Source: Gemmiger formicilis (GTDB taxonomy: Bacteria; Bacillota; Clostridia; Oscillospirales; Ruminococcaceae). From it: 57,687 nt of DNA. Shown here in pieces: positions 45,553 to 54,741 of the stretch (positions are counted from its first letter, which is position 1; each line of letters opens with the position of its first letter). The notes under the pieces were generated by a model that was given only the letters and a program-made list of their open reading frames with translations, searched no databases and was not told where the DNA came from. The stretch covers positions 85,827-143,513 of the forward strand of contig NZ_WQOH01000029.1 in NCBI RefSeq assembly GCF_018784445.1. Reading direction: 5' to 3'. Both the position numbers and the translations under genes were made by a program.

Positions 45553-48500
45553 ATGGAATTACTTCATTCCGAATATAAGGATCGGATTGCGCACTGGCAG
45601 CGCGTGCTGGCGCAGGACTTCTACCACCCAGCGGGGGAAATCGCCTTTGAGGGCTTTACCACGATGGACCACCTGACGCCCGAACAGGCGGTGGGCGGCG
45701 GCTTCCGGCCTGTGCCGGTGGGCACGGTCTGGGGGCACACATGGGAATATCTGTGGCTGCGCGCTACGGTCACGCTGCCGGAAGAAACCGCAGGCAAGGC
45801 CGTGGCCATGTCGCTGGATATGGGCGGCGAGGCCACGCTCTTCGTCAACGGACAGGCTTTCGGCACCCGCCGTGCCGAGTGGGTCAGTGTGCCGCACCAC
45901 TATATCAGCGATAACGTGCTGACCCGCTGCGCTGAACCGGGGCAGAAGTTTGACCTGCTGTTTGAGGTCTACGCCGGACACTATTTCCCCGATGTGGGTG
46001 GCTGCTGCACCGGCCCCGTGCTGCCCGGCACGCTGGGAGACCCCAAGGCCGAGGGCAGCCGCACCCGGTTGGGGCGCAGCACCTTCGGCGTCTGGAACGA
46101 GGACGCCTACCAGCTGTGGATGGACGTATCCACCCTGTTCATGCTGATGGACGAACTCCCCGAGGATTCGCTGCGGGCGGCCAAAATCGCCGACGGCCTC
46201 GAAGAATACACCCGCATCGTGGACTTTGAGCAGCCGCCCGCCGCCCGGGACGAGAGCTACCGCAAAGCCCGCGCTGCCCTGCGCCCGCTGATGCAGGCCC
46301 ACAACGGCAGCACCGCGCCGCTGATGGCCGCCATCGGTAACTCTCACCTTGACCTGGCATGGCTGTGGCCGATGGCCGAGACCCACCGCAAGACCGCCCG
46401 CACCTTTGCCGCGCAGCTGCGCCTGTTGGACCGCTACCCCGAGTACCGCTATATCCAGAGCCAGCCCGCCGCCTACGAGATGTGCCGCGAACACTACCCG
46501 GAGCTGTATGCTCGCATCAAACAGGCCGTAAAAGACGGCCGATGGATCGCCGAGGGCGCAATGTATGTCGAGCCGGACACGAATATGCCGTCGGGCGAAG
46601 CGCTCGTGCGGCAGCTGGTCCTCGGCAAGCGGTTCTATAAAGAAGAGTTCGGCGTGGACAGCAAGATGCTTTGGCTGCCGGATACCTTCGGCTATTCCGC
46701 TGTGCTGCCCCAGCTGCTGGCAAGCTGCGGCGTAAAGTATCTGGTCACGCAGAAAATCTTCTGGAGCTACAACGAGGGCGATCCGTTCCCCTACCACTAC
46801 TTCAACTGGAAGGGCATGGACGGCAGTCAGGTCGTATCCTTCCTGCCAACCAACTACACCTACCGCACCGACCCCAAGGAGCTATGCGGCGTCTGGAAAA
46901 ACCGCGTGCAGAAGCGGCATCTGGAAGATTTCCTGATTCCCTTTGGCTACGGTGATGGCGGCGGCGGCCCCTGCCGCGATTACATCGAGTACGCCCTGCG
47001 CGAAAAAGATCTGGAGGGTATGCCCCGGGTCGATATGATGTCGCCGCTGGATTTCTTTGACGATTTGCAGGCCAAGGGCGGGCCGAAGAACACATGGGAC
47101 GGCGAGTTGTACTTCAACGCCCACCGCGGCACTTACACGACCCAGGCCGCCGTGAAGAAAAACAACCGCCGCAGCGAGCGCGCCCTGCACCACATGGAGC
47201 TGTGGGGCGCACTGGCTGCCCAACGCGGCCATGCCTACAACGCCGCCGAGGCCGAGCGCCTGTGGAAAGTTCTGCTGCTGCACCAGTTCCACGATATCCT
47301 GCCCGGTTCGTCCATCGCTCGCGTGTACACCGAGGCAAACGCCGCCCACGCTGCGCTGCAAAAGGACGCCGCTGCGCTGTACACCGCCGCCCGCCGCGCT
47401 CTGCTGACGCCCGATGAGAACGCTGTGACCGTCTTTAACGGCCAGGGCTTCGCGCGGGAGGAAATCATCGACCTGCCCGCCGCTTTTGCCAACGGTGCGA
47501 AAACCGCCGAGGGCGAGACTGTGCCGGTCTGTGCGGGCAAGGCGCGGATTACGCTGCCCGCGTTCGGCGCGGTGACGCTGCTGCCCGCCGCCAACGGCAC
47601 AGCCCCGGCGGCTGTGACCGCCACGGCCACCGCCGACGGCGCGATCCTGCGCAATGACCGCGTGACGCTGACGCTGGACCGCGAGGGGCATGTGACCGGC
47701 TACACGCTGGATGGCCGCGAGATGACCGCAGGCCGCCCGATGAACGTGCTGCGGATGTACAAGGATGTGCCCCGCATCTTCGATGCCTGGGATATCGACA
47801 GCAACTACCGCGAGCAGGATTCTTGGACCTCCACGGCGGAAACATTTGAAATTGTAGAGGCCGCCGGTTTTGCTGCATCAGTGCGATGGACCGGGAATAT
47901 CGGCCATTCCACCGTCGCGCAGACCATCACGCTGTGCGCAGACAGCCCGGTGGCCGAGTTCGATACCACCGTCCAGTGGCACGAGCTGCACCGCCTGCTG
48001 AAAGTCGAGTTCCCGGTGGATGTGCGTGCGGAGAATGCGTACCATGAAATTCAGTTCGGCTATGTCGAGCGTCCGACCCACCGCAGCCGCGGCTATGACC
48101 AGCAGCGGTTTGAGGTCTGCAACCACCGCTACACAGCCCTGGCCGACAACGCCCACGGCTGCGCGGTGGTAAACGACTGCAAGTACGGTGTCGGCGTGGA
48201 GCAGAACAGCATCGAGCTGACGCTGCTGCGGGCAGCGGCCTCACCCGAGATGGGCACCGATCAGGGCGAGCAGACCTTCCGCTACGGCTTTACCGCGTGG
48301 AACACGTCTTTCGCCGAGGCACCCATCGTGCAGCAGGCGGCAGCGTTCAATGATGCACCGTTTGTTGAACTTGGCGGTGCGCTGCACGCATTCTCGGCCT
48401 TTACCACCGACGCGAAAAATGTTATCCTGGATACAGTCAAGCCCGCCGATGACAGCAGCGGGGATATCATTCTGCGCGTCTACGAGAGCAAAAAGGCCGA

Positions 48501-48648
48501 CACGTTCTATCATATCCAATCCGGCCTGCCGGTGCAGGCACTTGTACCCTGTGATTTGATGGAAAACCCTATCGGCGAGGCCGCTGCCGCGGATGCCCAG
48601 CTGCACGTCAAGCCGTTTGAGGTGCAGACGTATCGCGTGAAATTATAA
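45553..48648 (+). CDS. GH38 alpha-mannosidase
   Basis: The 1031-residue cytoplasmic enzyme hydrolyses alpha-mannosides. It has an N-terminal beta domain, then the GH38 catalytic domain with zinc ligands His265 and Asp267 in NSHLDLAWLWP, nucleophile Asp377 in LPDTFGYS (also a zinc ligand) and the further histidines His577 and His580 in HQFHDILPGSS, then the mannosidase mid-domain and C-terminal beta domains. The ATG at 45553 is preceded by AGGGGG at 8 nt. No signal peptide, so mannosides must be imported first, probably by the nearby ABC transporter. This would fit N-glycan or plant mannan-derived fragments. It is co-directional with a Gfo/Idh gene 18 bp downstream. Confidence 0.95.
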   Translation: MELLHSEYKDRIAHWQRVLAQDFYHPAGEIAFEGFTTMDHLTPEQAVGGGFRPVPVGTVWGHTWEYLWLRATVTLPEETAGKAVAMSLDMGGEATLFVNGQAFGTRRAEWVSVPHHYISDNVLTRCAEPGQKFDLLFEVYAGHYFPDVGGCCTGPVLPGTLGDPKAEGSRTRLGRSTFGVWNEDAYQLWMDVSTLFMLMDELPEDSLRAAKIADGLEEYTRIVDFEQPPAARDESYRKARAALRPLMQAHNGSTAPLMAAIGNSHLDLAWLWPMAETHRKTARTFAAQLRLLDRYPEYRYIQSQPAAYEMCREHYPELYARIKQAVKDGRWIAEGAMYVEPDTNMPSGEALVRQLVLGKRFYKEEFGVDSKMLWLPDTFGYSAVLPQLLASCGVKYLVTQKIFWSYNEGDPFPYHYFNWKGMDGSQVVSFLPTNYTYRTDPKELCGVWKNRVQKRHLEDFLIPFGYGDGGGGPCRDYIEYALREKDLEGMPRVDMMSPLDFFDDLQAKGGPKNTWDGELYFNAHRGTYTTQAAVKKNNRRSERALHHMELWGALAAQRGHAYNAAEAERLWKVLLLHQFHDILPGSSIARVYTEANAAHAALQKDAAALYTAARRALLTPDENAVTVFNGQGFAREEIIDLPAAFANGAKTAEGETVPVCAGKARITLPAFGAVTLLPAANGTAPAAVTATATADGAILRNDRVTLTLDREGHVTGYTLDGREMTAGRPMNVLRMYKDVPRIFDAWDIDSNYREQDSWTSTAETFEIVEAAGFAASVRWTGNIGHSTVAQTITLCADSPVAEFDTTVQWHELHRLLKVEFPVDVRAENAYHEIQFGYVERPTHRSRGYDQQRFEVCNHRYTALADNAHGCAVVNDCKYGVGVEQNSIELTLLRAAASPEMGTDQGEQTFRYGFTAWNTSFAEAPIVQQAAAFNDAPFVELGGALHAFSAFTTDAKNVILDTVKPADDSSGDIILRVYESKKADTFYHIQSGLPVQALVPCDLMENPIGEAAAADAQLHVKPFEVQTYRVKL

Positions 48649-48666
48649 ATGACTGGAGGAATTTTC

Positions 48667-49821
48667 ATGTCCAACCAACGCCCGCGCATTGTGCTTGTGG
48701 GGGCGGGCGGGTATGGGCGGCTGTATGTCGAGACGATGGCCCAGCGCGATTACGGCGCGGACCTGGCGGCCATCTGCGATATCGACCCTCATCTTGCCGA
48801 CCGTATACCCGTCATCCGGGAACAGAGTATCCCGATCTACCCTAGTCTCGAAGCCTTTTTTGCGAACGATACCGCCGACCTTGCGGTACTCGTCTCGCCG
48901 GTGCATTTCCACACCGATATGGTGCTGCTCTGTCTGGCGCATGGGCTGAACGTTCTGTGCGAGAAGCCCCTCTGCCTGACTACCCAGGAGGCTGAGACGA
49001 TGCGCACAGCCGCCCAAAAAGCCGGGCGGTTCCTCTCCATCGGCTACCAGATCGACTACCGTCGCGACGTGCTGGCTCTGAAGCAGGATATCTTGGCCGG
49101 GCGGTTCGGCGCACCCAAGCGCATTGCCGTCTACCACGGTTTCCGCCGCGGCGCAAACTACTACGCCCGCAACGACTGGGCCGGGCACATCACCTGCCAT
49201 GGGCGCGAAGTCTTTGACAGCCCCTTTACCAACGCCTGCGCCCATCATTTCCAGATGCTGACGTTTTTACTGGGGCCGACGATGCGCACAGCCTGCGATA
49301 TCACCGGCGTACAGGCCGAACTGTACCGCGGCAACCCGAACGTGGAAAACTACGACGTGGCGGCACTGCGGTTCAAAATTGCCGGCGATACGCCGATTTT
49401 GTACTACACTGCGCACCCCATCCGCACCGAGTGCTGGGGTCCGGTGGGCGTGATGGAGTTTGAAAAGGCGACCATCACCTACACTGGGGAAAAGCCGGTG
49501 TTCCATGGCGTGATGGCCGATGGCACGCCCTTTGACTATGACGCTGTGGCCCCCGGCGGCGATATGCAAAAGCTGGTGGACGCCATCACGGCCACCGTCA
49601 CCGGCGAGCCGCCCATCTGCGGCGTTGAGGCTGACCTGCCCCATATCCACGCCGTGCGCCTTGTGCAGCAGAACCCCATCACCCCCATCCGCCCCGAACT
49701 GGTCGAGCAGGTGGAGCAGGACGGCGACTACTTCTATTTTGTCAAAAACCTGGAAGAAACGCTGGCCGACTGCGCCAGACACTGGGCATTGCCCGGCGAG
49801 CTGGGCATTAAGCTGGGGTGA
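48667..49821 (+). CDS. Gfo/Idh/MocA-family oxidoreductase 4
   Basis: The 384-residue enzyme has a Rossmann start (IVLVGAGGYGRLYVE), CEKPLC, and a C-terminal domain in which GREVFDSPFTNACAHHFQM takes the place of the usual N-x-x-x-H-x-x-D block. It is distinct from the tandem pair at 31610-33953. GGAGG lies 7 nt before the ATG at 48667; an ATG six codons earlier overlaps that site. It is 18 bp after GH38, so it probably acts on the same mannoside or released sugar, for example oxidising mannose or a glycoside aglycone sugar. Confidence 0.88.
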   Translation: MSNQRPRIVLVGAGGYGRLYVETMAQRDYGADLAAICDIDPHLADRIPVIREQSIPIYPSLEAFFANDTADLAVLVSPVHFHTDMVLLCLAHGLNVLCEKPLCLTTQEAETMRTAAQKAGRFLSIGYQIDYRRDVLALKQDILAGRFGAPKRIAVYHGFRRGANYYARNDWAGHITCHGREVFDSPFTNACAHHFQMLTFLLGPTMRTACDITGVQAELYRGNPNVENYDVAALRFKIAGDTPILYYTAHPIRTECWGPVGVMEFEKATITYTGEKPVFHGVMADGTPFDYDAVAPGGDMQKLVDAITATVTGEPPICGVEADLPHIHAVRLVQQNPITPIRPELVEQVEQDGDYFYFVKNLEETLADCARHWALPGELGIKLG

Positions 49822-50228
49822 GCCTTGCCCCTTGCAAGAAACAGAATTGTCCAAAACAGGGGCAGAATAGGTCAATCCGCGCCGCCCGGGTGCAAAACCC
49901 TGAGTGGACGGCGCTGTAAAGCTGCACAAACATAAAGGTGCTGTTTTGTGCAGCTAACCAAAAAATCCTACCGCAAAGACAGAGACCGCTCTTTATACTG
50001 TAAAAAATACACGAAAACGCGCTGTAAATTTTGGCGGATTCCGCCAACGGAGAGAGAAAAGGAGAAAAGGACTACAAAATTGTACAAATTTGTGAGAGAA
50101 TAGTCAGAGAGAACCCGGGCTTTCCTGTGATAAGATGAAGATGCAGAAACAAAGGGGGCGCTATCCGGAGAGCGCCCCCCCTGGATACAGAATCATACAG
50201 GATAATCCAAATCACGAAAGGAAAGCCC
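49822..50228. promoter_or_regulatory. Control region of the redox operon
   Basis: This 407-bp gap has no gene. It holds a long hairpin AGCTGCACAAA/TTTGTGCAGCT (49919-49954), a TTGGCGGA-T-TCCGCCAA palindrome (50031-50047), ACAAATTTGT (50084-50093) and a GGGGGCGCT/AGCGCCCCC hairpin (50154-50179) without a T run, close to the start of the amidohydrolase gene. One of the palindromes may be the target of the AraC-type regulator at 52535. No promoter stood out clearly. Confidence 0.45.
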
Positions 50229-51236
50229 ATGAAATCGATTGATGTGTTTTGCCATCTGATGCCGCCGGAATACGCGAAAATCTGCATGGCAGAAGCCCCC
50301 AACAAATCCCATATGTTTGTCCGGGCGCTCAATGTGGCGTCCATGTCCAACATGGACGCCCGCAACGAGGTGTTGAAAGCCTTCCCCGGGTACAAGCAGA
50401 TCCCCAACATCGTTTCCCCGCCGGTCGAAACCTTTGCCGGGCCGGACAAATCCCCCCGCCTGGCGGCCATCGGCAACGACGAGATCAAAAAAATCGTTGA
50501 GGCCAACCCCCAATTTTACGAAGGCTTTATTGCCGGCATCCCGTTCAACAATGTGAAAGCCTCTGTCGAGGAAATCAAGCGCGCCAAGGATATGGGTGCC
50601 AAGGGCATCCAGATCTACACCCACATGAACGGCGAGGCCATCGACACCGAGAAGTACTGGCCCATCTACGAGGCCTGCGAAAAGTACGATCTGCCCATCC
50701 TCATCCACCCGGTGGGCGGGCAGATGGTGCCGGAATTCCCGAAGGAGGATCGCTCCAAGTACGAACTGTGGTTTACCATCGGCTGGCCGTATCAGACTAC
50801 GATCGCTATGATGCGCCTTGCCTTCTCCGGTATTTTTGAGGATTTTCCCAATATCAAAATCATCACTCACCATGTCGGCGCTATGATCCCGATGCTGGAA
50901 GGCCGCATTGAAAACGGCCTGAAGATGTACGGCGGCCGCACCGCGCCCGAACTGCGCGATGAGCTGACCAAGACGAAGATGAAGGGCGCACCCATCGATA
51001 CCATCCGCAAGTTCTATGCGGACACGGCGTCCTTCGGTTCGACCTCCGCCATCCGCGCGGGCATCGATTTCTTCGGCAGGGATCACATCGTTTTCGCGAC
51101 CGATATGCCGTTTGACCCCGAGCAGGGGCCGGGCTACATCGACCGCACGCTCAAGTGCATTGACAACCTGGGCTTGAACGAGGATGATAAGGCAGCCATT
51201 CTGCACGGCAACGCGCAGCGGCTGTTCCATGTATAA
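50229..51236 (+). CDS. Amidohydrolase-2 family protein (ACMSD/resorcylate decarboxylase-like)
   Basis: The 335-residue TIM-barrel protein belongs to the amidohydrolase-related family that includes aromatic decarboxylases (ACMSD, gamma-resorcylate decarboxylase). Metal-site motifs are LPILIHPVGG (His), IITHHVGAMIP (His) and FATDMPFDP (Asp). The N-terminal motif is IDVFCHLMPPEY, so the first histidine of the usual D-x-H-x-H is Phe and only the second is kept; the metal site may be altered. AAAGGAAAGCCC precedes the ATG. First gene of a six-gene rightward run. A hydrolase or decarboxylase of a small acid is likely; the substrate is unknown. Confidence 0.85.
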   Translation: MKSIDVFCHLMPPEYAKICMAEAPNKSHMFVRALNVASMSNMDARNEVLKAFPGYKQIPNIVSPPVETFAGPDKSPRLAAIGNDEIKKIVEANPQFYEGFIAGIPFNNVKASVEEIKRAKDMGAKGIQIYTHMNGEAIDTEKYWPIYEACEKYDLPILIHPVGGQMVPEFPKEDRSKYELWFTIGWPYQTTIAMMRLAFSGIFEDFPNIKIITHHVGAMIPMLEGRIENGLKMYGGRTAPELRDELTKTKMKGAPIDTIRKFYADTASFGSTSAIRAGIDFFGRDHIVFATDMPFDPEQGPGYIDRTLKCIDNLGLNEDDKAAILHGNAQRLFHV

Positions 51237-51246
51237 GGGGGATACT

Positions 51247-52497
51247 ATGGCTACGCTGATTTCGGTTCTGACGAACCAGTTCTTTCTGATTTTTCTCGCT
51301 ATCGCACTGGGCCTGCTGCTTGGCAAAGTGAAAATCGGCAACTTCTCGCTGGGCGTTTCCGGCGGTATCTTCTCCGGCATTGTGCTGGGCTATATTGCAC
51401 AGGCCTGGGCCAAGGGTGTGCAGGAGGGCGAGCTGGGCTACGCCAGCGCGGCTTCGGTGCTCAAGACCGGCGTTGTCAGCAATTTGTTCTTTACATTTTT
51501 CCTGATGCTGTTCCTTGTCTCCATCGGCATGAAGGTCGGCGGCAGCATCGGCGCTATCTTTAAAAAATACGGCGTTAAGTTTGTCGTCATCGGTGTGATG
51601 ATCCCGGTCATCTCGATGGCCGTCGCGCTGGTCGCCTACCATCTCGTGTTCAAGAACAGCCCCGCAGTCGGCGAGTTTGAGACCATTGGTATGTTCGCCG
51701 GTGCTATGACCTCCACCCCGGCTTACGGCACCGCGCTGGATGCTGTCGGCAATGTCGTTGCTGGTGACGCGCTGGAGGCTGCTTCCTCCGCCATCAGCCT
51801 GGGCTACACTGTGGCCTTCCCCATCGGTGTGATGGTCATCGTCGTGATGATCTCTGCCCTGCCCAAACTGTTCGGCATCGACGTGGCCGCTGAAAAGGCA
51901 GCCTACGAAAAAGAGCTGCAGGAGAGCGCTGTCAACGAGAAAAAGATTAAGGAAGGCCCGCTGGACTTCATGGTGCTGGGTCTGGTCGCTGTGATTGGTA
52001 TCCTGATTGGCAACATCAAAATCCCCCTGGGCGGCTTTGGTGAGTTCTCTCTCGGTGCTGCGGGCGGCATCCTCATCTCCGCACTGATTTTCAGCTACAT
52101 CGGCAAGATTGGCCCCATCAACTTCCGCATGGATCAGAAGGCGCTGGGCATCCTGTATCAGACCGGCCTGACCTTCTTTATGGCCGTTGTCGGCCTGCGT
52201 TACGGCTATGACGTCGTCAATTCCCTGATGGGCTCCGGCCTGCAGCTGGCCATCGCCGCCGTCTTTGTCGAGGCCATCGCGGTCCTCATCGCCTTTATCG
52301 TCGGCCACAAGGTATTCAAAATCAACTGGATCATCCTCAGCGGTGCAATCGCCGGCGGCTGCACCTCCGCCCCGGGTCTGGGCGCTGCCATCAGTGCCAC
52401 CGGCTCTGAGGAACCCACCGCCGGTTACGGCGCAGCACAGCCCTTTGCCATCCTGGCAAATGTTTTGCTGGCAACCTTGTTCTTCAATATTGTATAA
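51247..52497 (+). CDS. AspT/YidE/YbjL-family transporter
   Basis: The 416-residue polytopic membrane protein is made of two inverted repeats of the aspartate-alanine exchanger type: FAGAMTSTPAYGTALDAVG in the first half and GAIAGGCTSAPGLGAAIS in the second, with GYGAAQPFAILANVLL at the end. Classical members have two RCK_C domains between the halves; here only a short charged loop (about 208-245) is present. It probably exchanges the operon's carboxylic substrate or product. GGGGG and the ATG at 51247 follow the amidohydrolase stop by 10 bp. Confidence 0.85.
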   Translation: MATLISVLTNQFFLIFLAIALGLLLGKVKIGNFSLGVSGGIFSGIVLGYIAQAWAKGVQEGELGYASAASVLKTGVVSNLFFTFFLMLFLVSIGMKVGGSIGAIFKKYGVKFVVIGVMIPVISMAVALVAYHLVFKNSPAVGEFETIGMFAGAMTSTPAYGTALDAVGNVVAGDALEAASSAISLGYTVAFPIGVMVIVVMISALPKLFGIDVAAEKAAYEKELQESAVNEKKIKEGPLDFMVLGLVAVIGILIGNIKIPLGGFGEFSLGAAGGILISALIFSYIGKIGPINFRMDQKALGILYQTGLTFFMAVVGLRYGYDVVNSLMGSGLQLAIAAVFVEAIAVLIAFIVGHKVFKINWIILSGAIAGGCTSAPGLGAAISATGSEEPTAGYGAAQPFAILANVLLATLFFNIV

Positions 52498-52534
52498 TAG
52501 GGAAAACTACCCTTTACGCAAGGAGAACTGAATT

Positions 52535-53365
52535 ATGGAAGACGTCCGGATTGAACACAGATACAACGCGTCCGACTTCAAGCTGGGAAACCACCACGAA
52601 AATGTCTACCAGATGCTGCTCATCACCAATGGCCGTATCCGCTACCGCGTAGGCAGCAAAACCTACGAGACCGGCCGCGGCGGGATACTTGTGCTGAACA
52701 CGCTGGAGGAACATGACCTGGAAGTGCTGGAATACCCGTATGAACGCTACATGGTCCGTGTTCAGCCGGACTTTTTCCAGAATGAGGTAAAATATCCCGA
52801 GGTCATTGCGGTCTTTATCAAGCGGCCGCCGAACTTCTCCCACCTGCTTACGGTGCCGGAGCCGGTCTGGAACTATCTGTATGATATCGTCCTGGAAATG
52901 GAGCGGGAATACAACGCCAAGAAAAAATACTGGGAGCTGTACGTGGGTGCGGACCTGCGCAGAATGTTCATTACCATTTATCGCGAGTGCGCGGACGTTA
53001 TGACGATGAAGATAGGCCACAGCGTTACGGTAGCCTACAACATCATGAATTATATCAACCACCATTTTGCCGAGGAAATCACCGTAGACAAAATTGCGGC
53101 GGAATTGTACCTGAACAAAAACTATATCGCCCATGTATTCAAAGAGGAGACCGGGTACAGCCTGATCGGCTATGCCATCGCCCTGCGCATCAACCGTGCC
53201 AAGGTGCTGCTGACCAAGACGGACAAGAGCATCACCCAGGTGGCGGAGGAGTGCGGGTACGACGATTTCACCTATTTTTCCCGCCAGTTCAAAAAGTCCA
53301 CCAGCCTGACACCCAGCGCCTACCGCAAGACCCATGCGGATGAGGACGAAGAACAAAAGAGGTAA
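52535..53365 (+). CDS. AraC-family transcriptional regulator
   Basis: The 276-residue regulator has an N-terminal cupin sensor domain (about 1-110, with GNHHENVYQMLLITNG and GGILVLNTLEEHDLEV) and a C-terminal AraC double helix-turn-helix (TVDKIAAELYLNKNYIAHVF, then ITQVAEECGYDDFTYFSRQF). It probably activates this operon, for which the palindromes upstream of 50229 are candidate sites. AAGGAGAACTG precedes the ATG, and the reductase gene follows at 4 bp. Confidence 0.92.
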   Translation: MEDVRIEHRYNASDFKLGNHHENVYQMLLITNGRIRYRVGSKTYETGRGGILVLNTLEEHDLEVLEYPYERYMVRVQPDFFQNEVKYPEVIAVFIKRPPNFSHLLTVPEPVWNYLYDIVLEMEREYNAKKKYWELYVGADLRRMFITIYRECADVMTMKIGHSVTVAYNIMNYINHHFAEEITVDKIAAELYLNKNYIAHVFKEETGYSLIGYAIALRINRAKVLLTKTDKSITQVAEECGYDDFTYFSRQFKKSTSLTPSAYRKTHADEDEEQKR

Positions 53366-53369
53366 TACA

Positions 53370-54725
53370 ATGCCACAAGAAAAATTCCACTATAAATCGT
53401 TAGAAGAAGTCAAGCAGCGTGCCGCAGAACTGGGTGTTGACCTGCCCTTTGCAGCCGACACCCACGCGCTGGCGCAGCCGCTGACCGTGCGTAATATTAC
53501 CTTCCCGAACCGTCTGGGCATCGCGCCCATGGAGGGCGCGGACTCGACGCCCGAAGGCGCACCCACCGAGTATACGACCCGCCGCTATGTCAACGAGGCT
53601 ATCGGCGGCAGCTCGGTCATCTGGTTCGAGGCAATCTCCATTGTGGAGGAGGGACGATCCTCCCAGACGCAGCTGCTGCTGAACCGCGACACATTGGACG
53701 AGTTCAAAAAGATGACCACCGCCGTCAAGGAGGCGGGCCTCAAGGCCAACGGCTATGCGCCGTATTTGATCATGCAGGCCAACCACAGCGGCCGCTACTC
53801 CAACCCCGGCAACAAGCCTGCCCCGATGATCGCCTACCGCCACCCGATTCTGGAGCAGTACCGCGCGGCGGATGACTCCTGCATTGTCAGCGACGACTAC
53901 CTGAAGGGTCTGGAGGTCAAGTTCGGCGAGGCGACGAAGCTTGCCAAGGAGGCCGGTTTCGACGCCGTCGACATCAAGAGCTGCCACGGCTACCTGTTGG
54001 CGGAACTGGCATCCGCCTACAACCGCCCCGGCGAGTACGGCGGCAGCTTTGAGAACCGCTTCCGCCTGCTGAAAAACGGCATCCGCGCCGCCAAGGTGTA
54101 CGAGGACGACAGCTTTATGGTCACGGCGCGCATCGGCATCTACGACGGCTACGCCTACCCGTGGGGCTTCGGCGTCAGCCCGGAGAGCGGCATGACGCCC
54201 GATTTGACTGAACCCATCCGCTTGGTGCGCGATTTGCACAACGAACTGGGTCTGAATATGGTCAACCTGACGATGGGCAACCCCTACGCCACCACCCATG
54301 TGACCCGCCCGTTCGATTTTGGCAAGTATGAACCGGACGAACATCCGTTTGTCGGCCTGTCCCGCATGATTCACGGCATTGGCGCAGTGAAAAAGGCCGT
54401 GCCGGAAATGACGGTTTGGGCATCTGCACCTACTTACCTGCGAGCCTATGCGGATCTGTTCAGCGCAGGCGCGGTCGAGCAGGGCCTGTGCGATGGTATG
54501 CTGTTCGGCCGCATGGCCTTTGCTGACCCGGATTTTGCCAACGAGATCGTCAAAAATGGCCGCATCGACCCTAAGCGGGTCTGCCTGACCTGCGGCAAGT
54601 GCGGCGATTTGATCCGCGCGCACAAGCCCACGGGCTGTGTCATCCGCGACAGTAAGACGTTTATGCCGTTCTACAAGGAATTTTTGGAGATCAAGAAAAC
54701 GCAGCCCGCGAACTTCCGCGGCTGA
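53370..54725 (+). CDS. Old-yellow-enzyme-like reductase with Fe-S motif
   Basis: The 451-residue TIM-barrel flavoenzyme is related to NADH:flavin oxidoreductases (LTVRNITFPNRLGIAPMEG start, IMQANHSGRYSNPG, GFDAVDIKSCHGYLLAELAS, FENRFRLL, FGRMAFADPDFA). Four cysteines (405, 408, 411, 423 in CLTCGKCGD and TGCVIRD) match the 4Fe-4S motif of the 2,4-dienoyl-CoA reductase/BaiCD class, but the C-terminal FAD/NAD domain of those proteins is absent, so electrons must come from a partner, perhaps the flavoprotein at 55522. It likely reduces an activated C=C bond. I chose the ATG at 53370 after AGAGGT. Confidence 0.9.
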   Translation: MPQEKFHYKSLEEVKQRAAELGVDLPFAADTHALAQPLTVRNITFPNRLGIAPMEGADSTPEGAPTEYTTRRYVNEAIGGSSVIWFEAISIVEEGRSSQTQLLLNRDTLDEFKKMTTAVKEAGLKANGYAPYLIMQANHSGRYSNPGNKPAPMIAYRHPILEQYRAADDSCIVSDDYLKGLEVKFGEATKLAKEAGFDAVDIKSCHGYLLAELASAYNRPGEYGGSFENRFRLLKNGIRAAKVYEDDSFMVTARIGIYDGYAYPWGFGVSPESGMTPDLTEPIRLVRDLHNELGLNMVNLTMGNPYATTHVTRPFDFGKYEPDEHPFVGLSRMIHGIGAVKKAVPEMTVWASAPTYLRAYADLFSAGAVEQGLCDGMLFGRMAFADPDFANEIVKNGRIDPKRVCLTCGKCGDLIRAHKPTGCVIRDSKTFMPFYKEFLEIKKTQPANFRG

Positions 54726-54741
54726 TGGAGAGGGTGTACTT

